A stretch of DNA of 64,000 nucleotides from Synaphobranchus kaupii (lineage: Eukaryota; Chordata; Actinopteri; Anguilliformes; Synaphobranchidae), in the NCBI GenBank assembly GCA_029718625.1, contig CM056379.1, forward strand, positions 61,221,626 to 61,285,625. Reading direction: 5' to 3'. Position 1 is the first letter of the stretch, and each line of letters starts with the position of its first letter. This document shows positions 42,701-50,787 of this stretch, one piece after another. The notes beneath the pieces are model-generated. The model searched no databases. It was not told the DNA's origin and was given only the letters and a program-made list of their open reading frames with translations. The translations under genes and the position numbers were made by a program.

Positions 42701-45259
42701 ACCAAGTAAAAAAGTTAATTTCGAGCCCTGCAATGGTGTAAAAACCTAACCAACTTACCTGGCCTCCACCCTCAGGAAAGAGAATAGTGTCTTTCAGGAT
42801 GACGTTGAAGCCTGTCACTTTCTCATTCTTCCCACTGTTCTCAACTTTCAGTTCAGCTGGAGAACATGATACCACTGTAGTGATAAACTGAAATCATAAA
42901 AAATAGGAGTAAGCAGCAGATGTGGCCATGATGCTGGAATTGAGAATGGATCAGAGTAAAAATAGCAGCTATCAAAGTTAGCTAGTATCCTATGACTATT
43001 CATATTCACTTGCTAGCTAATGGGTTCATGTACTTACTACTTATTTGTAACTATATAGCTACCTTTATTTTACTAACTTGTTTACATTATTGGGCAGATG
43101 TTACTGCAATCGAGTCAAACTGCGTTACCCTCGCAACACTTTTGACACAAGCAGTATCGGTGTTGCGCAAAAACCACAACCACATTACTTTGAAACTCGC
43201 AAATTATGCCGTTTGGGTTTCAGAGTTTCAAAACTTTTTTCAAACTTGCGAATTTTGTGTTGATTTAACGCTATAGACTTCACCTTCCCTCGATAGCTAT
43301 TGTCTCAAAAATTTTGTGACATTATCGGTCTGCGCTGTTTATTTACATAGCACTATTAAACAAGCTAGTATATATTTCTTCACTCTTATATGTTAGATAG
43401 GTAAGCATAGGGATACATCACTCTCAGGGATACATTACTTCAGAGAGGCATTATGAATAGGCTACAGAATGGGAAAATCTGTTTTTATTCATTGTGCACC
43501 TCATAATTGGAACCATCTGCAGGAAACCTCAAAATTGGATCACTTAGGCCTCGTATACACCAGAAAAACTTGTGTACATGAGGCCTTAATTAGTCATGAG
43601 GGTTTGAAAATTCTTTAAAATGAGGTCTTACCAGATAAATGCTCTTATTTCTTTTCAAATTTTTCTTTTATTAATCATCAACCAATTGTTCTCTTTGTCT
43701 TTTCGTTGTGTGACTGTGATTCCTATTTCTATGTAGTTTGTAATGATATAATTTATGCATTGTTATGTATCCCCGGGCACCACTGGAAAAAAGAGCATTG
43801 CTCAAAGTTGCCAGAAATAGATGTAGGGCTATTTAAAAGATTTTCACATCACACTCAACATGGTAAAATGTATGTAAGGAAGCCATGTGAAATAAAGTAT
43901 TAGACAGAGATAAAAAGAGAGAGAAAACCATAGATCGAAAAACATAGAGGGAGATATAGCCTACAGTAATTACAGTAGAGAATGAAAATTAAGTTGCAAT
44001 GAATGCAAAATCAATATTCTAGTAAGGTATAGGAGCCTATTTTTTATTTATTTATTTTTAATAGTTAGTTTGATAGTCCGTTGTTTTTTGATAGTTCGTT
44101 TTTCAGTCTAGCTTAGTAAGTAGCTAGCTAGTTTTAAAAAAATAAATATATACTTTATTAAAAATAAATATATTGTATAAAACATAGTTCAGCCAGGAGT
44201 TGTAATATATGCATGCACAAGTTTACCTTTGCAACGTCCCTACAACAGACATTCTCTCTTGGAGAGTTCAGTGCAGTGCCCACATGTGCACCCGTTGAAA
44301 TGGAAACCAAAGCAGCTGTCCAGAGTAGCTATAGGCTATTAGTGAAAATAATTACTGGGGCATGGTTTGATACCTTGAGCTCAGCCCCTGAATTATTACC
44401 TTATCATTTTTTCTAATTTAAAAAGGGGGCGGGGTCTAACTAAACCAGCGTGCTTTGTTACCCTTTAAGTCTCTCTTTGTGGTTGGCCAAAAAAAAATTC
44501 TGTACTGAGATATTTGAATATAAAGTAGAAAATTTGGGAGAGGTATATGTCATTTAGACGTATATCTCTACCACTTCCTTGTTTTTTGAAGACTACAGTG
44601 GCGTCAAGTGGGTGTGTAAATTACATAGACACGCCAGGAAGGTGTACTTCGGCTCATACTTCAATAAATAAATTATATGAAAAAAATAGTTCGGTTTATA
44701 CTTACAAAAAAAAGATGCTGCTAAAACAAATTGAACTAGTTCTGTATACAACTTGTGCTCGCTGGATATCTAAGTTAGCTTACTTGAGTTTTATTAACTA
44801 AAATGTGGCCTGTTTAGTCCTAAAGTTGTCATAGCCATAGGCTACGTGTAGCCTACCTACGGTTTTTATTTTGCGCGCTGTTAGCTATAGTTTTGACAAC
44901 TCCGCGTTATCGTATAATGCAGCTTTAGCAAAAACTGGTATGCAGTAACAGACTAGCCTTTTTATTTTCATTCGTTTTTTGTTTTCAAAGAGGGCATTTC
45001 CCGGTATAGCCTAATTGCTGACTTGTGGCGAAAGTGCCGCCGTGGTGATAGATTTACCTTAACATCTGTCCGAAATTGTAAACAGGTCGTCGTTTTTCAC
45101 GGTAAGAAGAAATTTTATGACAACGTTAACCTTTGGAGTGGAGAAGCCTAATCTCATATTTTAGAAATGTAATTCTAAATTAAAAGTCAACTAACAATAC
45201 TAACTGAAATTTCGTCCTACCTCTTGCATGTAACAGTCCCTCTGACACTGAAAAGCCAT
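24710..45259 (-). CDS. aarsd1: Alanyl-tRNA editing protein AARSD1 (12 coding exons, 412 aa)
   Basis: A cytosolic trans-editing protein of the AlaX family that removes serine (and glycine in some members) wrongly attached to tRNA-Ala. Exons in transcript order: 45,259-45,221; 42,887-42,759; 39,778-39,619; 38,543-38,486; 38,241-38,085; 37,559-37,443; 36,071-35,941; 33,569-33,503; 33,139-33,048; 32,492-32,438; 29,086-28,992; 24,848-24,710. All junctions are GT/AG and phases join to 1,239 nt, 412 aa plus stop, equal to the human protein. The start is MAFQCQRD. Zinc/editing residues are intact: HTGQH (H108, H112) and CCGTH (C208, H212). The C-terminal glycine-rich block [14 protein letters not shown] is the conserved family end. 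Introns are filled with mobile DNA. The exon 7 donor is embedded in a 60-bp tandem array, and the 5' flank carries a LINE. Confidence 0.96.
25662..25868 (+). other. Short open frame inside transposon sequence
   Basis: 68 codons with no recognised domain. The 3' half is part of an inverted repeat built on CTCCTCGCGAAGATGTTGCT and its near complement. It is probably non-coding transposon sequence. Confidence 0.2.
26318..27607. mobile_element. hAT-like element nested in AARSD1 intron 11
   Basis: The ends GGCTACATTCACACTGCAGG and CCTGCAATGTGATCGTAGCC are imperfect inverted repeats. Flanking blocks with CAGATCCGATTTTT and AAAATCGGATCTG repeat the inversion. No clear 8-bp target duplication was found. 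Confidence 0.55.
30085..31746 (-). mobile_element. Sleeping Beauty-type Tc1 transposon copy (1.66 kb)
   Basis: TIRs start CAGTTGAAGTCGAAAGTTTA on the left and mirror on the right. TA flanks both ends (30,083-30,084; 31,747-31,748). Inner direct-repeat copies lie near 30,273-30,303 and 31,520-31,545, giving the IR/DR layout of this group. Full length, but the transposase is broken. Confidence 0.95.
30302..31353 (-). pseudogene. Broken Tc1 transposase
   Basis: The reading starts MGKSKEIS at 31,353 and ends near 30,302. The N-terminal paired-like HTH region, the middle and the C-terminal catalytic half lie in separate frames. The second catalytic aspartate ([10 protein letters not shown]) and the glutamate ([11 protein letters not shown]) are visible. 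The region around the first aspartate is disrupted by an indel near 30,820, and a break lies at about 30,890-30,915. A 56-bp foreign patch at 31,168-31,223 further splits the N-terminal part. It cannot make active transposase. Confidence 0.9.
32738..32810. repeat. Hairpin repeat near AARSD1 exon 9
   Basis: TGTTTCTGTATACACA and TGTGTATACAGAAACA face each other around an AATTACA-type loop. A related half-site lies at about 33,448-33,472. Confidence 0.6.
33956..34875 (-). mobile_element. Internally deleted Tc1-like element in AARSD1 intron 7
   Basis: TIRs of about 245 bp start CAGATCCTTTCCAAAAAATT and mirror at 34,875, with TA at 33,954-33,955 and 34,876-34,877. The inner arms contain GAAAATCAGCATTTACTTCA and its complement. 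Total 920 bp. Confidence 0.9.
34156..34554 (-). pseudogene. Tc1-like transposase fragment (DNA-binding part only)
   Basis: Starts [12 protein letters not shown] at 34,554. Helix-turn-helix sequence follows ([15 protein letters not shown]) and then a basic linker; the frame shifts once near 34,300. The DDE catalytic part has been lost by internal deletion. Confidence 0.8.
35521..35956 (-). repeat. 60-bp minisatellite overlapping the AARSD1 exon 7 splice donor
   Basis: Seven full 60-bp copies start at 35,521, 35,581, 35,641, 35,701, 35,761, 35,821 and 35,881, plus a 16-bp partial copy at 35,941-35,956. The partial copy is the end of exon 7. On the minus strand each junction reads CCTTACTCAA followed by GTAAGGCC, except the two leftmost, where GT has become TT. 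Six donor-like GTAAGG sites therefore exist, the authentic one after 35,941 and five copies. Confidence 0.97.
37669..38049. mobile_element. hAT-like MITE in AARSD1 intron 5
   Basis: The ends CAGGGGTGGGCCA and TGCCTACCCCTG are inverted repeats of the common fish CAGGGGTGGGCAA type. The flanks GTTTAAAA and GTCTATAA match at 6 of 8 positions, a plausible decayed hAT target duplication. Confidence 0.6.
38406..38439 (+). repeat. Poly-C/poly-A homopolymer run in AARSD1 intron 4
   Basis: 25 C residues followed by 9 A residues. The exact length is likely to be unreliable in assembly. Confidence 0.95.
40715..41140. repeat. Dispersed repeat starting TTAAAGGGATAGTTTGG in AARSD1 intron 2
   Basis: The opening motif, preceded by GTTAAA, is a widespread fish non-autonomous DNA element signature with a TTAA-like edge. 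The right end was not found. Confidence 0.4.
41165..41415. repeat. Fragment related to the palindromic Tc1-type element
   Basis: Shares ACAGTATGGAACACATGG and the following 200 bp with 9,745-10,025, including the inverted centre around 41,300. Directly to its right (41,420-41,480) lies an inverted copy of part of the repeat at 58,575. Confidence 0.7.
41939..42730 (+). mobile_element. hAT element remnant with TTF-type zinc finger, AARSD1 intron 2
   Basis: The ends CAGGGCTCGAAATT and AATTTCGAGCCCTG are inverted repeats of the hAT type, with CAATG outside both. From 42,304 the + strand reads [10 protein letters not shown], then a broken segment. A cysteine/histidine block (MHC..C, THFKHES) follows to about 42,597, resembling the TTF-type zinc finger of ZNF862/KIAA1586-like hAT transposases. 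Stops interrupt it, so it is a pseudogene. Confidence 0.7.
44815..45140. repeat. Left member of an inverted repeat pair flanking AARSD1 exon 1
   Basis: Inverted match to 48,035-48,360, sharing TTGTGGCGAAAGTGCCGCCG and TTTTGACAACTCCGCGTTAT. It ends about 80 bp downstream (intron side) of the exon 1 donor. Confidence 0.85.
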
Positions 45260-45278
45260 ATTTCACAGAAAGCGTAAC

Positions 45279-45677
45279 GTTATGTAAGTTGTTCTTCTTC
45301 TTTGTGTTTTTTGGCGGATTTCTATACCAACTTTAGGTGCATACCGCCACCTACCGTACCGGAGTATGTAGAACAGGATTCCAGAAAAAAAAAAAGGAAT
45401 AAATATAATTATTTTCTTTATTCTATGATATTAAATTAAGTTAATAAATAAAATTATAAGTATAAAGTAAAATTCTATATTCTATTAAACAATCCGGAGA
45501 CTATTAAGAACTCTATTATCCCTCTCTGTACTTCCCACACCTTATCTCCATTTGTTCCTAGTATCCCTTCCAAATCCCAACCTCGTCCAACCTCTCTTAC
45601 CCTTTGTTGCAAACGCTCCCTTTCTTCTTTATATTTGATGCAATGCATTATTACATGTTCAGTGTGTTATGTAAGTT
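45279..45677 (-). mobile_element. LINE 3' end with target duplication, 20 bp upstream of AARSD1 ATG
   Basis: GTTATGTAAGTT (12 bp) occurs at 45,279-45,290 and 45,666-45,677. Between them, on the minus strand, lie the C-terminal end of a LINE ORF (about 45,660-45,475, cysteine/histidine region reading EHVIMHC) and a 3' UTR ending in a GAA-rich tail. 5'-truncated insertion of 375 bp. The family looks like the RNase H-bearing I/Nimb or related group; this is inferred from protein style. Confidence 0.85.
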
Positions 45678-45814
45678 AAATGACTGAGAAACATATATGA
45701 CTGAAAAGAACGACAAAGTGAAAGGGCTAAGCCGTGTACGGATCCTGTAGTGGGACAAACTCTTCAGCAATGTCGGGCGTTACCAAAGAGGGTAGGCAGA
45801 GCTTGGCGTTACTT

Positions 45815-46325
45815 TATTCTTTTTCTTCTGTTGTTACTTATTGCTGCATTACCGCCACCAACTGGACTGTAGTGTGGAACAGTCATACTCTAAGGGAGCA
45901 GTAGATTGGCCAGAAAAATAAAATAAAATAAATTCTTTAAACTAGACGAGTTTCCTTTAGAAGGTTGATGAAGTGACACTATGTTTTGCTTGATAACTCT
46001 CCAAGAAGACCCTTTAATGATATATTATTGTGCTTTGCTTCCCTCAATGACACGATGTTGCGCTCTTTAGACTACTGTATCTTCTACATTTAAATAAATG
46101 GTCTACCGTTTCTAGTGTGTGCAATTTCTGTAGAATGTTTACCTATTTTATGAAGTGTATAATTGAGACCTGTATGACTAATTCTTAAGCAGGTTATAAT
46201 GTTTTGTTCCCTCCGATTACAGCTACCCATTCTCCTGGCACCAAAATGTGATTGTATTCTGTATAAGTGTCTGCCTGTTTCACTGTCATCCCAGTATTCT
46301 TGCCAGACTTTATGCATATGAGATT
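45815..46325 (-). mobile_element. Second LINE 3' fragment upstream of AARSD1
   Basis: Minus-strand frame near 46,317-46,090 reads WQEYWDDSETGRHLY and later TCLRISHTGLNYTLH, the RNase H to C-terminal region of RNase H-bearing LINEs. A 3' UTR follows with the same GGCGGTAATGCAGCAA-type motif as the neighbouring LINE. Frame degraded after about 46,140. Confidence 0.75.
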
Positions 46326-46617
46326 TTATATAAACCTTAGCCTCAGGTTTACTTAGGGGAACTTGTAGGTCTTGTCATGGAACCTTAAAGTCTGTTTGGT
46401 CAGCATGTCTACCCAGGGGCGAAGCTGGGGTGTCATGATAGGGGGGATGTGGGAGCGGGCCCCTATATCACTAGCCTATATAGTGTTAAAAGTGAAGACG
46501 CAACCAGCGACTACAAATATTTGCCGTGGACATTAACTGCTGCTGTCTAGGCTGGGCTGGAAAAGGAACATTTTACACTCTATCAATCTCAAACAGATGA
46601 TATAAATTATAAGCAGC

Positions 46618-46845
46618 TTGTAACATCTGCCGTTTCCCTCCAGTTCACCTCCCTTTCGTTTCCTTTGTATTCCCATTCCTTATGTTTCATGTCATGTTTT
46701 TCAGTTCACCCTGTTCGTCTCTGTTCTGTGTATTCGTTGCAGGCTGGGCGTGGTTCCTTTTAGTTCCTTGATTTGTTAGCCTATCACTCTCCCGCTCACT
46801 CACATTCCTCACTCCTTTCAGTTATCCACTCAATAACTTTCACCA
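46618..46845 (+). mobile_element. Partial Ty3/gypsy-type LTR
   Basis: Begins TGTAACATCTGCCGTTTCCC and shares the GCAGGCTGGGCGTGGTT block with the solo LTR at 56,403-57,516 (GCAGGTTGGGCGTGGTT). It is cut off by the AAT microsatellite. Confidence 0.6.
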
Positions 46846-46854
46846 AATAATAAC

Positions 46855-46891
<37 letters not shown>
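46846..46891 (+). repeat. (AAT)n microsatellite
   Basis: Trinucleotide run with a few AAC variants. Confidence 0.95.
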
Positions 46892-46895
<4 letters not shown>

Positions 46896-46997
46896 CAGTT
46901 ATCACTGTCTCTGTCTTTTTGTTGTTGCTGGGGCGAGAACTGAGGTTCCCAAACGGGAAAATAAAAGTTATTCTATTCTATTCTATCTAATTAGTTC

Positions 46998-47190
46998 CTT
47001 CACCTGTTCCCTGGCCACTGAATCTGGCTGGAAGGACGTGGCCCTGCAGGATGTCTTCCGTAACGGAATGAGGGAGGCTCTAAAAGATGAGTTGGCGACA
47101 AGAGACGACACCAGTTCCCTGGACGGGCTAATTTCCCTGGCATCCAGGTCGACAACAGTTTGCGGACCCGCCAGAGAGGGAAAAGATGGG
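46998..47190 (+). pseudogene. Ty3/gypsy gag fragment
   Basis: The frame reads [20 protein letters not shown] and then [10 protein letters not shown], the end of the capsid-like domain common in fish gypsy Gag. Only about 60 codons are recognisable and the reading frame then drifts. It lies in the same orientation as the partial LTR just upstream. Confidence 0.75.
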
Positions 47191-48034
47191 CCGCGGCACT
47201 ACCTTCACACTTCCGGTCCTACCATAGACTGTATAAAAATAGTGTCTGGTGCCGTGTTTCTCGGTTACAACAGCAGAATGGTATCTCATTAGTATGCATA
47301 CACTAGGACTGTGATAGGCCGAAAACATCACGTGTGAGGGTAGTAGGATATGACGTCACGCGTCCCACTGCTTTTCTTGGCAAGACACGCCCGGCATAGC
47401 ATTCAAGCGCTAGGATTGGCCAGGCGTCCATGCTCACACCTCGGGGTAAAGACGTGGTTCGAAGGGAGCACACGAACCAAGATATATATCGAATTCAAAG
47501 ACCCCCTGGTTTTTGTGAGTTTGTGATTCCCGTACCCCACCCACAACCCCTAAACATAACCTCACAGGTGTTCACGTAACTCGGGCTCATGCCCGAACTG
47601 TTAATATAGTGGGGTTGTATGCTCCACGCTACTGTGGCATTTCCGGTACCCTGTTTCTCGGTTACAACAGTAAAGGTGTTGTAGGAAGCCGTGTTGTCGG
47701 CCTGTGACATACCTCACTTATTTCCGGGTATGCTAGTACACAAACAGGCCGCAGTAGGTAGGATTCTGATTCGGACGCAGCCCCTGTTATTTTCCATAGG
47801 CATTTACAAGGTCCTTAAAGCTGGAGTATGCAGTTTTCCCCCACATTTGTTGTCACAACATCCTTGGCCACACCCCCACCCCACGGACCTCGTTGTGAAC
47901 ATGAAAGTCTGCTAGATACAATTTCAGGATTACAGATTGGTATTTTACAGTAAAAATGTAATCTAAAATTCGAGGCAAAACAACAAAGTTGTGTAGTGTT
48001 AGTCTGAACCATGCAGGCATTATCTGGCTGCAAA
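47191..48034. other. Intergenic repeat-rich stretch, no gene recognised
   Basis: GTTTCTCGGTTACAACAG occurs at about 47,255 and, slightly varied, at 47,652, suggesting a dispersed repeat. A block beginning CTTAAAGCTGGAGTATGCAG starts at about 47,814. Confidence 0.5.
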
Positions 48035-48360
48035 CGCTGTCATAAAATTTCTTCTTACCGTGAAAAAACAACGACCTGTTTACAATTTCGGACAGATGTT
48101 AAGGTAAATCTATCACCACGGCGGCACTTTCGCCACAAGTCAGCAATAAGGCTATACCGGGAAATGCCCTCTTTGAAAACAAAAAACAAATGAAAATAAA
48201 AAGGCTAGTCTGTTACTGCATACCAGTTTTAGCTAAAGCTGCATCATAGCTATGATAACGCGGAGTTGTCAAAACTATAACGGCGCGGAAACCGTTTAAA
48301 AAAACTAAATAAAAACCGTAGCTAGGCTACACGTAGCCTATGGCTATGACAACTTTAAAA
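48035..48360. repeat. Right member of an inverted repeat pair flanking AARSD1 exon 1
   Basis: Inverted copy of 44,815-45,140. Together the two arms enclose AARSD1 exon 1, its 5' flank, the two LINE fragments and the gypsy remnants. Confidence 0.85.
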
Positions 48361-48599
48361 AACGGCAAAATAACCCAAGTTTGGGGCTTTATTGTGTGGA
48401 TGTGTGAAGTTGTATCTGAATGCTGTGTGGTTACATGGGGTCAGAACATACAGAAGTTAATGTTTTTAAGGGCTGAGAGTCTATGGTCATTGTGGTTACT
48501 TCTGTAGGAAACCCTGAAAAGTGGCAAACTCTCGGTACTGTATAGGTATGGGGCATGCCCCGCCAAGCCGTAATTTGGCGGATGGCATACCTGCCATCC

Positions 48600-48791
48600 C
48601 AATTAGAGCTTAGCGCTCTCCATATTGTCTGTCTGTTTGAATCCAGTTCCGGCTTGGAACGATAACTGCCTTTGCTTATTCTCTCCATGCTTCAGGAGGA
48701 ATTCTGGTCGAAGCAATAAAATAATTGAGTATTGGCATTCCCTGTGTTCAAGTCGTGCACTTGAGTCCAGTCCATATCCGGGATCGTAACA
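48600..48791 (+). mobile_element. 3' part of a gypsy-type LTR abutting a retroviral integrase tail
   Basis: Closely matches 57,333-57,516: TTCAGGAGGAATTCTGGTCG, AATAAA, and an end in GTAACA. The integrase-like frame begins immediately after it. Confidence 0.8.
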
Positions 48792-49272
48792 CAAATAGCG
48801 CAACACCAGAATAAGTGGACCGAGGCGTTGCCCACGGTCCTGACCATTCTGCGGGCTACCCCATCCAGGGCTACAGGCCTTAGTCCATATGAATTGATGA
48901 CAGGGCGACTCATGAGGCTACCAATCGACCCAGAGGTTTCCCCCTCTGGTACTAGCGAAGCAGCAGGTGGTATTAGAGCAGCTAAGGGAGCGGCTGAAAG
49001 TACTTCATGCGCAGGCTGCGCTGAAACAGCAGCAGGCTGACATGCGGAATGATGCGCAATTTAATCCCACCTCCGAGATTAAATTTGAGGAAGGTGACAT
49101 GGTTATGGTGCGTGTCTTTGTGAAACAGAATGCTTTTGCCCCTCGGTGGCATGGGCCCTATGAAGTAAAGGCTGTCTGCCACAGCTGCATAGCCGTAGCC
49201 ATCCGAGGGAAGCTAAGGTGGTATCACATGAGCCAATGTAAATTGTTCAGGGGGGATGGGGGGAATACCTAA
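48792..49272 (+). pseudogene. Endogenous retrovirus integrase C-terminal remnant
   Basis: A frame from about 48,792 carries the ATGLSPYELMTGR motif typical of the end of the retroviral integrase core. The continuation lies in another frame from about 48,960 to the stop at 49,272 and includes the GPY/F-type motif RWHGPYEV. A C5 run near 48,940 is the likely site of the frame change. Everything upstream in pol and gag is missing. This is an old, inactive viral copy in the host genome. Confidence 0.85.
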
Positions 49273-49398
49273 CTGTATCTCTCTACCTGTGTTTCTTCCT
49301 AAGTGTGTCTGTTGTCTAGTGTGCCTGCTGCAACTACCGGTGGAGGGGCCTGGGGGGGGGGAAAAACAAAAACCTCAGTGGACCATCTTCCTCTCACC

Positions 49399-50787
49399 AT
49401 GGGCTGGCTGTTGGTAATGGTTTGCTACATGTCCTGTCTGCCCCTCACAAATGGCAGACAGGGGTCTCCACCAGAATCACTGACACCCCCCACACTTCAC
49501 CCGACAATACTGCAACCTCCACAATTTAATCCTAGGGCTAATGTATTCCAAACTATGTTTGATTACACCCGGTCCTTGTTATTCCCAAATCAAAGTGTTT
49601 GTGTACCACATTCAGTGAGCGTGGGTACTGGTATTCCCTGGGTGGCACACCCAGTTTCACAATGCGATACATGTGCTCTTTTTAAACTTAATACTAAGAG
49701 CTCTGTAGACATATCCACCTGCCATAATTTCACCACTCTTTCGCTTAGTCAATGCTGTGTACCAGGCCTAACTTGTAATCAAGTTCATTTACCCTCTTTT
49801 AATCTGTCTGATGTCATTGTCCCAACCAGGTTTGCATGGTGCTTAGAACAGAACGGAGCTTCCTCACTAATGGGAGCGATACCACAAATGAATTGCCAAA
49901 ATATTTACACAATAAACAGTCACAACATTTACCATAGCATTGGGCCCCATCACCATCTGATGACCCGGCAATCTTCTACACCCCTTTCATCTCATGACTC
50001 CCCCGACGACTGTGTCAATGAAGAAAATGGTTGGGTACTATTACTTGAATTAAATAAACTTTGTCGCATTCCAGCTCCACCAGGAACACACTGGTTATGT
50101 GGAACAACAGTGTGGCCTGAGTTACCGGCTCAGTTCACGGGAACTTGTTCCCTAGTGTATATGTATCCCGCAATGCGTCCAGCACATATGCCCAGTCAAT
50201 CCCCTATCTCACTCCTTTCCACAGGGGGTGAAGATGACCATTCTGGTTGTCTCAAGGATTTTACATGCACACAAACATTTTGGTCACGAGCCCTTATACC
50301 CAATTATAGAGTGATGCAAGCTTTAGACCAAATACGGATGCTATCCCATTATGTTGAAAATTTGGCAAATGACACGGCTATGGCACTGGGAAATGTTTCT
50401 TTGGCATTGTTGTCGCATAGGCTAATGATTCTTCAAAATCGGGTAGCCTTAGATTATATCCTCTCCTCACAAGGAGGCACCTGTACTATTATAGGTCCTG
50501 AATGCTGTTCTGACGTGGTGGATCCAAAAGACAATTTAAAACAACTAATTGAAGATATGGATCACTTATGTAAACAAATGTCAGGAATGAATAAAGATAA
50601 CACCTCATGGTTAGGGGGATTTATGGGTCCCTTCTGGAAAAATGTTTTAGAAATATGTGAAATGTCCTTACTATTGGTATTAGTTCTGTTAATATTAATA
50701 GCAAGTGTCACATTAATTTTAAAATGTATATGTCACCGACTGCAGGATGCTACAGGCTCCGAACCTTACCTATCCTATATGTCATAA
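49399..50787 (+). CDS. Endogenous retrovirus envelope, intact 462-codon frame
   Basis: A retroviral surface/transmembrane glycoprotein frame. ATG at 49,399 is in good context (caccATGg); the frame also runs upstream without ATG. A hydrophobic signal-peptide-like start is followed by a surface part with a CDTC (CxxC) motif and several N-glycosylation sequons (NQS, NFT, NLS, NDT, NVS, NTS). The transmembrane part has a heptad-rich helix, the gamma-type CX6CC motif CTIIGPECC, a membrane anchor near residues 420-445 and a short tail. Oddities: no basic furin-type site and no clear glycine-rich hydrophobic fusion peptide between the two parts. It is expected to be poorly cleaved, or to have another role. 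No stop or frameshift is seen although the adjacent pol is broken. Confidence 0.85.
   Translation: MGWLLVMVCYMSCLPLTNGRQGSPPESLTPPTLHPTILQPPQFNPRANVFQTMFDYTRSLLFPNQSVCVPHSVSVGTGIPWVAHPVSQCDTCALFKLNTKSSVDISTCHNFTTLSLSQCCVPGLTCNQVHLPSFNLSDVIVPTRFAWCLEQNGASSLMGAIPQMNCQNIYTINSHNIYHSIGPHHHLMTRQSSTPLSSHDSPDDCVNEENGWVLLLELNKLCRIPAPPGTHWLCGTTVWPELPAQFTGTCSLVYMYPAMRPAHMPSQSPISLLSTGGEDDHSGCLKDFTCTQTFWSRALIPNYRVMQALDQIRMLSHYVENLANDTAMALGNVSLALLSHRLMILQNRVALDYILSSQGGTCTIIGPECCSDVVDPKDNLKQLIEDMDHLCKQMSGMNKDNTSWLGGFMGPFWKNVLEICEMSLLLVLVLLILIASVTLILKCICHRLQDATGSEPYLSYMS

Noticed and set aside
45221..45259. Treating the 13-codon MAFQCQRD segment as chance
   Set aside because: Rejected as chance because it matches the AARSD1 start, ends in a GT donor in phase 0 and completes a 412-aa protein equal in length to the human one.
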